DNA from: Phymatolithon calcareum
Taxonomy: Eukaryota; Rhodophyta; Florideophyceae; Hapalidiales
Direction: 5' to 3'
DNA: 64,000 nt
Assembly (NCBI GenBank): GCA_977006965.1
Contig: OZ345375.1
Coordinates: forward strand, 2,232,001 to 2,296,000
A model generated the notes under the pieces. That model made no database searches, was not told the DNA's origin, and was given only the letters and a program-made list of their open reading frames with translations. Below, in pieces: positions 10,078 through 20,779 of this stretch (position 1 is its first letter; every line of letters starts with the position of its first letter). Made by a program: the position numbers and the translations under genes.

Positions 10078-11490
10078 TCAACGCAATCTCACTAGTTGCG
10101 CTGCAAGTCGAATGTTATAATACAAATATTCAAATAGCTCCTCCACATTCTGAGCTTCCGTCTTCCGTTGATATATTTCATAACGCCTCAGCTTTTCGTC
10201 AATCAACCGCTTCACACGCCCGAGAACAAATAGCTCCTTCAGTTCAGCCATCGAAGCGTACTCTTTCCACAGGTCAAAGTACTTGTCTAACTCCTTGCCA
10301 GGATAAAGGTCCTGATCTACGAAGTTCTCAAGGTCAGGAAGAGGAAGATCGATTGCCGCAGTAGTCCAATCAATTATCGCGAATTCATTAATCTGTTCAT
10401 CGTCAACCGCTGTACCGCATATGTTGGAAGAGTGCAAGTCGCCATGTACCACCGTTAGAGGCACCTTGCCTCGAACATAAATGCGGTCAAGCAACTCGTG
10501 TACGTCCTTGCAGCACGCATCCACGTCTGCCCATGCAGCTCCTCCAGCTGCCTCGTTCTTACAAAAACTTGCCCAATTGTCCTTGTTACTCAGCACTGCT
10601 CTTAACTTCTCCAAAATATCCTCAGGTTTGGCTACAGGAATACCAGCGCTTACGAGCTCGTCCATGTGTTGCAAACACTTCAACTGCAGCTCCCCATACA
10701 AAACTTGAAATTTCTCAAACTCCGTATTGCTCAATGGACGACCCACGGTTTCGCCGCAATTTTCCATCAACATCCATTCCTTTTCCTTGTTCACGTACAA
10801 TGGCTTCCTTACCAATTCCGGACTTATTTTCGACAGCGTCTCCATGGTGCGCCCTTCCCTTTCATGACTAGCCTTAAAATAGACCACCCCTTTGTCTGTT
10901 AATAGTCGCAGCATCGCAGAGTCCGAATGTACAATCATCTGGTAGCTTATCGGCCTGACCCCATCCAACTCGTCGAGCGCACCGATAACGACGTAACTAA
11001 GTTCTGAGAGAACCTGAGATATCATTGTCGTGGTTTCCTTCATCCAACCACGCTTCTCCCATCGTCTAAGCCCAAGTTCATGACATTCGCCTTCATCCCT
11101 ACGCAAATAAGGAATCGCGCGCCGGTCATGAGCATCTGGGAACAGTGAATCAGCTGCATCCACAATGGGCAGCCACTCATAACGGTGAGGAAGCTTCAGT
11201 TCGCTTGTTGGCCTGTAGCATTCGAAGAGCACAATAACTGGTGGAAGCCCTTCGAAAATTTGGTGAGTGAATGTAGAGTACAGATAGATCAAATCGAGGT
11301 CGACGTTCAACACCTCCTCGAGTTCCGTCGAAAAAAATCTGCTCATGCTGCCGGCTCTTGGGTAGATTTCTGGACAAATAATGCGTGGGAAAAAAAGCTT
11401 GGACTCTGCTCTCTGCACCAGCACCTTCGGATCGCATTCATGGAAAACAATTGTCACGCACGGCTGAAGCACATCATCATCAGGATTCAT
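10078..11490 (-). CDS. APH-family (aminoglycoside/choline kinase-like) phosphotransferase, copy C
   Basis: Intact 470-residue single-exon gene, ATG at 11490 and TGA at 10078-10080, closely similar to copy B throughout. Catalytic-loop HGDLHSSN and FAIIDW are present, with the lysine strand VVYFKAS and hinge WMLMEN. The N-terminal region reads MNPDDDVLQPCVTIVFHEC. Differences from copy B are scattered substitutions and small indels near residue 395 (DLYPGKELDKY against GLGFGKKLDKY) and at the C-terminus. The conservation of frame and motifs in B and C, against the wrecked copies A and E, suggests selection on at least some members. Substrate and pathway are unknown. Confidence 0.8.
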   Translation of the reverse strand: MNPDDDVLQPCVTIVFHECDPKVLVQRAESKLFFPRIICPEIYPRAGSMSRFFSTELEEVLNVDLDLIYLYSTFTHQIFEGLPPVIVLFECYRPTSELKLPHRYEWLPIVDAADSLFPDAHDRRAIPYLRRDEGECHELGLRRWEKRGWMKETTTMISQVLSELSYVVIGALDELDGVRPISYQMIVHSDSAMLRLLTDKGVVYFKASHEREGRTMETLSKISPELVRKPLYVNKEKEWMLMENCGETVGRPLSNTEFEKFQVLYGELQLKCLQHMDELVSAGIPVAKPEDILEKLRAVLSNKDNWASFCKNEAAGGAAWADVDACCKDVHELLDRIYVRGKVPLTVVHGDLHSSNICGTAVDDEQINEFAIIDWTTAAIDLPLPDLENFVDQDLYPGKELDKYFDLWKEYASMAELKELFVLGRVKRLIDEKLRRYEIYQRKTEAQNVEELFEYLYYNIRLAAQLVRLR

Positions 11491-11533
11491 ATCAGGATTA
11501 CCGAATTGTTCGATGCACTTGCAACTTCAACGT

Positions 11534-11549
11534 GATCGCGCTCAGAGAC
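11534..11549 (-). promoter_or_regulatory. Conserved 16-base box upstream of kinase copy C
   Basis: Identical 16-base box at the same 44-base distance from the first base of the start codon as in copies A, B and E. Confidence 0.4.
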
Positions 11550-12032
11550 ACTGGATAGGGAACTGCCGCACAGTGCGCTTTCACATTTGTGGGAAATTCG
11601 TGCTTGGAGGGTTCGTTCGCAAAGGCAGGTGCTAGTGCCTGGACAGTTCCATACCGTAGAAGAGGCCAATCTTGAGCCACGCGGGCGAGGACAAAATTTT
11701 GTCTTCGTATGATAACTTATTTCGTTATTTGAAGGCATCGCTTTTCATTGAGGAAAGACTACCACTTTTCAAGAAATTTCTAGATTTTTTAGCCCCACAT
11801 AGAATAGAGCTCCTCATGCCCGCTGTAATGGACATATCATAGGTGCACCTGAGAAAAGTGAGTCAATCCTCGTTAATTGGATATTCTACTTTAGAATATT
11901 CTCGGTTTTCAGAATACAAGAGACATCCACGAATACGGTTTCCGAACAGATTTATCTAAATTTAAGGTTCTCAGTCATTGCTTGAGTCACGGTGCATGCT
12001 TTATATTGCAAACATTTTTGATTCAGTTTCAC

Positions 12033-12388
12033 CAGGGGAGTGTTATGGGGGGAGTAACACGAACCCCTTATCATACCGATTTTTTGGATTTGCGTCTATA
12101 GTGTGTATTTGATATAATTTTGCAGAGATTAATTGCTTCATAAAAAGGAGAATGAAAGCTGAAAATATGGCCCTCGTTCCCGGAACATTGGCAGTTGCCA
12201 ATGTAGCGGTCGCTCTCGTTGCAGTATTCGATTTTGTGGTGAAAAACAATAGAAATATTCTGTAAACAAGAGTTATTATTGATACAGCCTGAACTCATAA
12301 TTTTTGCCGGCACATCAATGTCATGCTTTTGCAGACAAGTTTTGAAACAAAAAAAATCAGTGTTACTCCCCCCCATAACATTCCCCTG
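12033..12388. mobile_element. CAGGGG-ended non-autonomous DNA transposon 1 (356 bases)
   Basis: Terminal inverted repeats of about 30 bases: the left end begins CAGGGGAGTGTTATGG and the right end, read on the other strand, begins CAGGGGAATGTTATGG. It is flanked on both sides by GTTTCAC (12026-12032 and 12389-12395). CAGGG termini with a 7-8 base target duplication suggest the hAT superfamily. There is no coding capacity. Confidence 0.75.
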
Positions 12389-12395
12389 GTTTCAC

Positions 12396-13268
12396 CAGGG
12401 GAAAGTTACCAGGGGCGTATCGCAGAATTTTGTGGTTTCATTTAAATACCGAAAAAATAATGGTCTTTTGTGCCAGGTGATTTTTGAGAAAAACGTCTAT
12501 CAATTTTTTAAAAGCAAATCACGTAAGGAACGGCACGTGCTTGCGGTCGGCGGGGGGTGGGTGCCAATAGGATCGTGCCAAATAAAAAATTAAATCATAC
12601 ATAAGCATAAGTGCACTAAACATTGTCGCTGCAAGTGGAGAGGCAGCAGCCGGTAAAGCTTCAGGTCCAGCGCGATCTGGAAGTCGTGGCAACGTGTGTG
12701 CGCATGGTTGGAGATTAAATGGAGGCTTTGGTGAAAAATGCACTGAAAACTTGAGTGCAATGAGGCGAAAGTGAGCCGTGGTGTATGGATTACAAGTGAT
12801 GTCAACGCTATAAACCTTGTGCATTTCATAAGCAAAGTGGACGGTTGGGCGATCAAGCACGCCGTGTACAATCCAATCTCACTGCGCACAACTTCCCACC
12901 GAACCGAGAGGTTCAGTCCAACTCCAAAACTTGGCCGAAAATAATGAAACCTGCGAAATTTCACGAAAAGCACCGCACACTATCACCGCTAATCTGCGAG
13001 ACGCTTTATGCACTACGCACTGAATTCCACCTCTCATTTTAAATTTTACTTATTTCAATCCAGGAAAGCAATCCTGGTGTGACAGCGACCGACAGAATCG
13101 CCTGAACCGAGTCTCGACATCGGCTTACACTGTTTCTGCTACAAAATTTTAACCTCAACTGTAAGATTATCGTACTATGTCGACGGTTACATAATTAAAG
13201 AAATTGTAGCTTTTGAATTTTTCCTTATGATAACCCCTCTGCGATACTCCCCTGGTAACTTTCCCCTG
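12396..13268. mobile_element. CAGGGG-ended non-autonomous DNA transposon 2 (873 bases)
   Basis: Left end CAGGGGAAAGTTACCAGG; the right end read on the other strand begins with the same bases, and both continue to GTATCGCAGA after one mismatch. It starts directly after the GTTTCAC that flanks element 1 and is followed by a third GTTTCAC at 13269-13275. Its ends resemble those of elements 1 and 3 (CAGGGGAnnGT...GGGGnG), so they are one family. Frames inside are short and unconvincing. Confidence 0.75.
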
Positions 13269-13275
13269 GTTTCAC

Positions 13276-14364
13276 AGAGCATACTCAACACGTGGGCGCT
13301 TCACTTATCTGCGAGCACAGCTGCTCAATTTCTAACACTGGTTTCTGGAATGAGCACTTAATATATTCTTCAACGAGGCGCATATGACGGCCAAAATTGC
13401 CGAAGAGGTGTCATATAATTTCTATTCCACAATATCCTTAGCGTATCTCAAACGGCATGGCTAAAAATCTATTTTGTAAGAAATTTATCATAAGAGAGGA
13501 TATTATGCTGTATCGAAGTGCAAAAACATTACCCGCATGGCAATACAGTGGAATCCCTCATAGTGCAACGCTTCTGTGGAAAATATCATTTTGCATTACT
13601 AGGGACTTTGCCTCTCGAGGAGTTTAACATATCGCGACTAGGTCGACCCAGAATAAAATGGAAACGTCTTACTGTGGTACTCGCTGGCGTGACTACGTGG
13701 CGCGAGCCGTCCACTGACCATGTAAGCTAATAACCGTTACGTCTGTCAAGTGAACCAATCAGTGATACGCGCTTGGCCTAGGGAGCGCTGGTGGTCTTTC
13801 CACATCTCACGCTCAGCTTCGTTGAGCACACGGCGCACAGCAGCTAGACACGGTTTGTCTTGTTCAGCCACAGTAGCCCAATATCAATCAACTGCCGACG
13901 AATCGGGATGAGTCAGCTGCAATGATGCAGATATCATCTTTCAAAAATTTAATTAAAATTAATGGTAGTTTGCTATCCCGTTTGCATTTTGCGGGTTTGC
14001 GATTACCCCCAATTTCCATTAAATTTCGGTGAGAACGGGATTGGAGAATCCGTTATATTTGCTTAATGGGAGGTTTTGCAACAAGAAGGGTTGCAATTAG
14101 AGGGATTCAAGTGTACAAAAGTGTATCCTTGCACAAAATGGCCATGCGTTTTGCCATAGGAAAACAAAATAATTAAAACAAATAGCGGAAACTTATAACT
14201 GAGTAGCCAATAAAAAAGTGTTGGCTAAATTACAGTTTGCATCAACCTGCAATCATATGATACACTGTTTTTGATACTGCTTTATTGTAGAATTTTGATC
14301 ATTTCTAGCAGCTTACGCAATAGCGCAGTTTACCCATAACTTTGGCCATGCTCTTAGCTCTTAG
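13276..14364. other. No gene recognised
   Basis: AT-rich sequence without a supportable frame. A TGCAA-rich patch at about 14060-14100 (GGGAGGTTTTGCAA) resembles, in reverse, the start of the repeats at 5918 and 16716. Confidence 0.5.
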
Positions 14365-14983
14365 CAGGGGATTGTAAAAGGGGGAGAACCGCAAAATTTC
14401 GAAGTTACATAAAAGAAATAATGAGAGACACCCTTGATGTGCCCGACAGATTATGAGTGGAGGGCAGTATCAAAAAAGCATCGGCCAAGCTGGACATCGA
14501 CGATGGTGTAACGGTGCGTAGTCCGGCATTAGCCAATGTGAAGATGAAAGGACATGAACGAGCCTGATATGCACACCGCCGGAGCGCGTAGAGTGCGCTA
14601 ATAGTTGCCGAGCCGCGTTCGGAGTCGATTCGCAATTTCGCTGCAAGAGCTGCTCGGCGGGGAAATTTTTGTGACTTGGGTGCATATGATAGGCCGCTTT
14701 TCGGGAGTTCGAGTGACCCTTCAGTTCACTGGACGCCCTGTACAATCATTTACCTGTATTTTCAATTATTTCCTACCTCAAAACGGTTCCTGAAACCAGA
14801 GCTGCCGCTACATTGGGAGCTGCCAATGTTCGCGCCATTCCGACCAATTTTTGCTATAACACTCACACATCTACGATAAATTTCCACGCCAATGCAAGCG
14901 TTTCATACGAACTCCAAGTGCCCAAATTCTGGAAATTTCGTATGACAACCCCCTTGCGTTTCTCCCCCTCTTACAAGCCCCTG
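14365..14983. mobile_element. CAGGGG-ended non-autonomous DNA transposon 3 (619 bases)
   Basis: Left end CAGGGGATTGTAAAAGGGGG and right end, on the other strand, CAGGGGCTTGTAAGAGGGGG; the match continues through GAGAA(C/A)CGCAA. Flanks CTCTTAG (14358-14364) and CCCTTAG (14984-14990) are an imperfect 7-base duplication. Same family as the elements at 12033 and 12396. Confidence 0.7.
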
Positions 14984-15057
14984 CCCTTAGTATCTTGACA
15001 TCAGACTTTTCCACATGGGACATTCGGTTATCAACGATTGACTGTATATTAGTAAAC

Positions 15058-15951
15058 GAGGAAAATCGCTAAATGGCCACCGAAAGTGGTAAAAGTACGC
15101 TAAACAAGAACCCCTAACCAAACCTAATACTCACTCCATACTCACCATAGACAAACCTACTACTCATCCGTTTCTCAGAACACTTTATGCGATAGTAAAA
15201 TTTATTGTGTGCGCTACTATCTCTAGTTTAGCTCCTCGTCGCATCTATTCATAGCGTCTGTCATCGAAGGCGGTGAGGTTGATGATCATGAACTGAGCCG
15301 CTTTTTTGATGTGCTTTCGCTTCGCCTCGACAAGGTTGTGAATGTTGGACCTATAGCATGACTTTCAGAATTGGCCGCTGTGTCCACAAGAGGAGCAGTG
15401 ACGGGCCTTCATTTCGGACGGCAAGTACGGCTTCTGGCGCTTGCGACCCGGCTTAGCCACAATGTCAAACGGCACAAAATCATCCTGTACTTGCTGGTCA
15501 CCAGTGACTGAAACGCGTGATGATGCCTTCGGCGGCATGCGGACGTTCACGTGGAAGGTACAAGCTGTGCGCTCGCTACAGATGAGAGTCAGACGCAGCG
15601 TGTTGCGCTTCGCCAATAGGTGTGCATTCCAGATTGAAATGTTGTGGGACATCAAGTCGTTAACAGCGTTGTCGAAGCTTGATCCAACGTAGTCGCCCAC
15701 CTGAAGCACGAGCTCCTTCTTGTCCATTGTTTCTGAGTGAGTAGTGCAGGATCGTTGTGACTTGAGCTTGTCAGGCGAATTGGAGAATGTGCACAAAGCT
15801 TGGATCAAGAGGAAGCAGCAGAGCTACTTCCCTTTTCCATCCAAAAAACTCAACTGTCAGCGCTCACCGTAACAGATGAGTACTAGTTTTGGCTTGGGTG
15901 TCTAGTTAGCGTACTTTTCCCACTTTTAGTGGCCATTTAGTGAATTTCCTC
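15058..15951. mobile_element. MULE-like element 1 with long inverted repeats
   Basis: Terminal inverted repeats of roughly 65 bases. Left begins GAGGAAAATCGCTAAATGG; right, on the other strand, begins GAGGAAATTCACTAAATGG; both go on through AAAAGTACGCTAA. Flanked by a 9-base duplication ATTAGTAAA (15048-15056 and 15952-15960). Long inverted repeats, a 9-base duplication and a frame ending in a zinc-knuckle-like motif point to the Mutator superfamily. At under 1 kb it cannot encode a full transposase. Confidence 0.75.
15365..15727 (-). CDS. Short frame inside MULE-like element, zinc-knuckle-like C-terminus
   Basis: A 120-residue frame from ATG at 15727 (open further upstream to 15808 without ATG). 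The C-terminus ARHCSSCGHSGQF has a CxxCGxxG pattern like the zinc knuckle at the C-terminus of Mutator-type transposases, preceded by a basic PGRKRQKPYLPSEMK. The middle has CTFHVNVRMPPKAS. It lies wholly inside the inverted repeats at 15058-15951. It may be a truncated transposase tail or a small accessory protein; function is not shown. Confidence 0.4.
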   Translation of the reverse strand: MDKKELVLQVGDYVGSSFDNAVNDLMSHNISIWNAHLLAKRNTLRLTLICSERTACTFHVNVRMPPKASSRVSVTGDQQVQDDFVPFDIVAKPGRKRQKPYLPSEMKARHCSSCGHSGQF

Positions 15952-15960
15952 ATTAGTAAA

Positions 15961-16665
15961 GAGAGGAAATTACTAAAATGACCACGCAGTTTTGCCATAC
16001 TTACTACAATGACCTCGAAGGACCCGTGGTTTTATGACAGTGCTCTGTTCCTTCAACATTTGGTAACTGGGGCCTGCTGATTTCTTTCGGGTCAAAAAGT
16101 AACATTACTTATTGGCGAAATGAAATCTTAGAGGGCCGTTGGAGTTAGACGACTTCCTTACGCGACCGCCTTTTTACGTCAAACGTGGATGGATATGCCC
16201 ATTTTTGAGTGAGAAGTACAGTTGCTGTGAAGTGGAATTTGTGCTGCGAAAAATTACTAAGCTATACCATTTAGTGAAACATGGGTCTACAAAGCTGTCT
16301 GAAGAAAAGGTTTAGTGGCGAATACGGCGCTGAGAGAAAGGTTTGTTGGATTTTCCATTGTTGAAAAGATGCTGGAACGTTTGCAGTCTTCACGAAAAGA
16401 GAGGGCATAAAGACCACTAGTTTATTCAATGCACTAATGCAACTAGTTTCGTAAAAGATGGGAAACCCCAGAAAAACGAATATTTTCTCGCAGCTTGCCG
16501 CTTCTACACCTGATATATCAGTAAATTGGCACAAGGTGTGAACGAACCTAGAAACTGGACCGTGGGAGGAGTGCTGACAGAAGCGATCAATATCATAATA
16601 CGCCAGGTGCCCGGGGTCATTTTATTAAATACAGCAAACTACGGGGGTCACTTCATAATTTCCTG
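15961..16665. mobile_element. MULE-like element 2
   Basis: Imperfect inverted repeats of about 55 bases: left GAGGAAATTACTAAAATGACC and right, on the other strand, AGGAAATTATGAAGTGACC, both continuing to a second AATGACC. It starts immediately after the ATTAGTAAA that flanks element 1 and is followed by TAGTAAA (16666-16672). Its termini are related to but distinct from element 1. No supportable frame. Confidence 0.6.
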
Positions 16666-16715
16666 TAGTAAATACGACCAACTTGGTGAGTTGCTCTATT
16701 TCATTTAACGAAATA

Positions 16716-16930
16716 AGATTATAGTGCAACCTCCCAAACCGTGCAACTGCAATCTTTGCATTGCTGCAGCAGAGACGCTTCGACCTTAAAAATATTTATT
16801 TCAAAGGTGCCTTGCAACTTGCATTCGTGCAAGACGACTGGCGTCAATACTGTATTCTGGTTATATTTTTGAAACCCTGCTTTGCAAAACATTGCAAAGG
16901 ATTGCAATGGGCTACATTTTTGGATTATAT
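16716..16930. mobile_element. Short TGCAA-rich repeat (MITE-like), second copy
   Basis: Resembles 5918-6115: GTGCAACCTCC at the start, GCATTG(T/C)TGCA, then GAGACG, and GGTTATATTT near the end. It is diverged in the middle. Non-coding. Confidence 0.4.
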
Positions 16931-19900
16931 ATATAATTTTTTGGATTGAAGGAGCAGCTCCACAAATGAACTTCGATTTCTGTTGAGAAACTGCTTCCTT
17001 TATTTTCTGCTTCCATCGTCCCGTCCTGATGATACGCTATGTAAAACTTGTATTTATGATGTGTATGTATGATCTGACTTAGAGGCAATATTGGGAGCCA
17101 TCCGGTTGATGTGTCTTGGGCAATTTATGAGCCTACAGCCCCGGACACATCAGCTGGCGGAGAGGGCAGTACCGGGTTGGCATTTCGAAATGTGGTGAAT
17201 CTCGATCGTGCCAGGGGGCTTTGTCATTATATCGGCAGCAAGGAATTCCCCGGGAGTGTGCAATGGGGCCAGATTGCCCAGTTGTACTTGGTCACATAGG
17301 TGATGGAAACTCGTTTCAATGTATTATTTGCGCTCTTCCGGAGCGGTGATTTTGTTAACTGCAGTGTGGCTTGATTATTCATTTCCAATCGTGTGAGGAT
17401 GTTTTGTTCAATCCCAATTAAGAAGAGGAGGTTGCGTAACCAAAGTAAATGCCGTACCGCGTTAATCGATGCGATATAATCTTCTTCAAAAGTGCTAAGG
17501 AGTGGGTTTTTATGCGCCTAGAGTACCAAGACTACAGAATGATTTAAAAAGTTTCAAAAAATATCGAACTTTTAAAAAGTTTTTTATTTCAAAAAAGGAT
17601 TTTAACGATCAAAATATATTTCGCGATCGTACCTTCCTCGGTCGCCGGCGATGCAATCCGCCATCTCCTACCTCGGCGACATTTTTAGCGGGCTGTGGAC
17701 GGGCTCGCGGCCAGATAATGGGGAAGCAAAGCGGAATCTGGCATTCTTTCGAAAAAGTGACATCCGCTCTGGTTTCAAAACTGATGGACTATAATGAAAA
17801 CGTGCAAACACTGAAATAAAAATTGCTTAAAAAACGTTTTGGAATATGAATATTTTATAACGTTTTATTTTAAGTCTTTGCATAACCAAGATATGGCATT
17901 CGTTCCAAGCATGATTAAGTTTCCGTAGGTGGATTTGCGCTAGTCTTTGCATCCAGAGGAGTCTGAATTTCTTTGGTCGTGGATAATGAGCGTCGATGCA
18001 GAGTATCATAGACCGAAGTTCAGCGTATGCTTGACGTATCGTACCATTTGTTAAAACGCGCACCAGCGGCGCATGGACAGGCTCTGCATATGGTGTGCCA
18101 GTTTAACGGTGATGAGTGTCAGATCTGGTCTGATGGAATCTAACAGGTATTGAAGTATTCCAGGTGCGCTCTGGTATATTAGGCGATGTGGACAAGGTGT
18201 GTCTTTTAGACCCGTGTCATGCAATTGGATGCCGGATAAGTATGCTACGTGTTCTCGTTGGATTTCAGAGCCGCCGGTTATGTCATCGAAATGTTTCTTG
18301 CAGTAGAGTAGACTTTTGTCACTTATTGTTTTTAGGCCTGTTTGGCTCACTAGTCCATTAGGGACCCTAGAGTAATTGATGTATGACACCTAGATTTATC
18401 TGTAGTTCACTTTACAGTAGTCGTTTTTTGTCTGGCCCTGTCAGGGCAGCGACGGGTACTTGGACCCGTCGCCCGCGAGATATGAAAAAGAACAAGAAAA
18501 CTCTCGGCTTTGCTAGGCTTCGCGGAGACGCTCGTTGAAACCTCTGTGCGACTCCAGCGGCCAGTGATCTACTAGGTGACCCACTCGAGCTGGGTACTTC
18601 CGACTTTGCCCATGTCACTTGCTGAGGCACCGTTCTGACCATTTCGGTCTTCATCCGATGAGTGACCCCCTCTCCATCTAGCGTTCCACGCCGCTCATTC
18701 CCCGATCGCTGGTGCTAAAACCTACAGTCAAGCACTCGTTTCACATCGCGCTTTGGGGCTGCAATCCCGTTGCGCAGGTATAGCGGATCCAACCGAGATT
18801 CCGCTATACTGCATTTCCCGTACACTTTGTCCGCACTGTGATGTACAACTTCTGACATCTTCGGGTACTCATGTTGGGCGTTGGCGTTAGGGACGTGTGT
18901 GACCTTGCTCGCCAGTACTGGGGAGTAATACATCCGAAGTGGATGGAAGTTTGGGTTGTAAGGGCAAAAAACTGGTTATTCTGCATGCGATAATGCGGCC
19001 GTTGGTGGGGTGCAACACATTGTTGCTCTCGTCGTCGACTGTTCGAAGGTATCTTAGTAGCGATCTGTGGGGTTCCGATTTTTTCATTTGACCGCGTAGC
19101 TCGACGACGTCGGCGAAGTCAGCAAATGGGCGGAAAAGCTGGAGGTTTGTTCTGATGCTGAGAATGTGGAGCGGGGATGTGCATGTTCTTGGCAAAGACG
19201 TTTCGGTATATCTTGTATTGCGTAATGTAGAGTGCAGTTCGTTTTTGACACTGTGTCGAGGACGGCGCAGTCCCAATATTGGCAGCATGTAGGGTGGATC
19301 TGATGCACGGTAAGATTGTGCGGTTCTACCGCTCTGCAATATCAGTTTCTTGAGACGTGTGTGGCGTTCTTGGGGATACTTAAAAGTGCCGTTGAGCCAA
19401 GAATGTAAAGATTTTCAATGTTATAGCCTCGCTAAACGGCTGTCGAAAGGTCCCGAGACGAAGGTCTTTACAACTGGAGGGTGACCCGAAGATGCTCACA
19501 ACTCCGCAAGAGTTTTGACCAGATACGAGGTGCTTCCACAGGAAGGAGAAAAACGGACAATCACGAGACGATGATTGGCACGGATGCGCAAGAAGACACG
19601 CGAGAGGATTAGTAGTCGTGAGCGCGCAGAGAGTTGTGACCTAATAACAGTTACCGAAAAATTGGATTTGGCAAGATGAGTTTACTCCAAGAACAGACTG
19701 ACCATGAAATTATGTTTGAAATTCTAAATTACGTTTCTCAAATTTAAAAACAAAGTAGCCGTACTGGACATAGAGCTTTAGAATATTTATAGTATATTCG
19801 AAAATCGAAGGTTGGAGACTTTAAAAAGCAAATAGAAGTTTCGCAGGACAGTGTGCCTACATTTTTTAAAACATTGCAACGAGCATGGAATTTGGCGATC

Positions 19901-20779
19901 AATGTAATGATTTTCGTTTTGGATCAAGTTTTTGGAAACAGTCAATCCTTGATAGCTGGAAGTCCAGACTGGACAGTTCTGATATCCATATACCAAGGAT
20001 ATTCTGTATACTAATTTGTATGATTGCTCAAATGTTAGACGAGTACTACCGAAAGCCCGAAATACCGGCGACGTGGATCACACGTACCTAATATTCGGCA
20101 GTTTGGCTCTCATATGCCCGTCTTCGAAAGATATGTTGGGTGCTCAAGGTTAGAAATTGAGCAACTTTGTTTGCGGCACGGCAAAGTGCCCAGGTGGTGA
20201 ATATCCTCCGTGATTTTGACTGGAAAAAGTTTACAAATTTTATGTATCCACCGTGGCTCCGGTATTGATGATACGAAGATATCGAATATTCTAAGAATCT
20301 TAAAATTTGGATAAATTGTGAAGATAACGTATTCATGGAGGCCTCTTATATTCTGGAAACCAAGGATATTCGAAATTCGAAGATCCAGTGAACGATGATT
20401 GACTGTACTATAATTTTGGGTTTTCAATTGCGACAATGATACAGTGTAGGAGCAGGCATTTTTGAATCAGATCAAGACACGGTTGATGAATTCGATAGGT
20501 CTGCGGCGTATTTCCTAATCAAAGGTAAAATCTGCTCCTCTCATTAACACTCCTGAAGTGCTACAGACACTGACTCGCTTTTTCTGCACTCGCCCAATAG
20601 GCCTTTTCCGAAAATATCACTATAAGGATTCCTTTCTTTAAGAAAAGTATCACGTCAAGACCAAATTCGGGATTCGAATCAAGCGATCTGAAGTATGTAT
20701 CGACTCTAAAACTTTTTGACACTTTCTAGTGATAATCGTTTGGCGAGGTCTATAGCATCTTATATTATTATGCTACCAC
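16931..20779. other. No gene recognised
   Basis: Nearly 4 kb without a frame I can assign. Minus-strand frames at 17827-18389 and 18887-19339 have plausible amino-acid composition but no recognisable motif, and stops interrupt them. The segment 19680-20440 is AT-rich and repeats words such as ATATTCGAAA and CAAGGATATTC. It is probably decayed mobile DNA. Confidence 0.4.

Larger units (their letters stand above)
8927..11740. repeat. Tandem kinase unit 3 (left end truncated)
   Basis: Third copy of the unit. It begins at a position equivalent to about 6290 of unit 2, so roughly 150 bases of the unit start are missing. The non-coding block 8927-10070 matches unit 1 best, for example around GGCGCGGAAGC and CAGGAAGGC. 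It has no supportable gene apart from the kinase. Confidence 0.8.

Noticed and set aside
13276-15047. CRISPR array or satellite
   Set aside because: Repeated words around the DNA transposons are inverted repeats and target duplications, not regularly spaced direct repeats.
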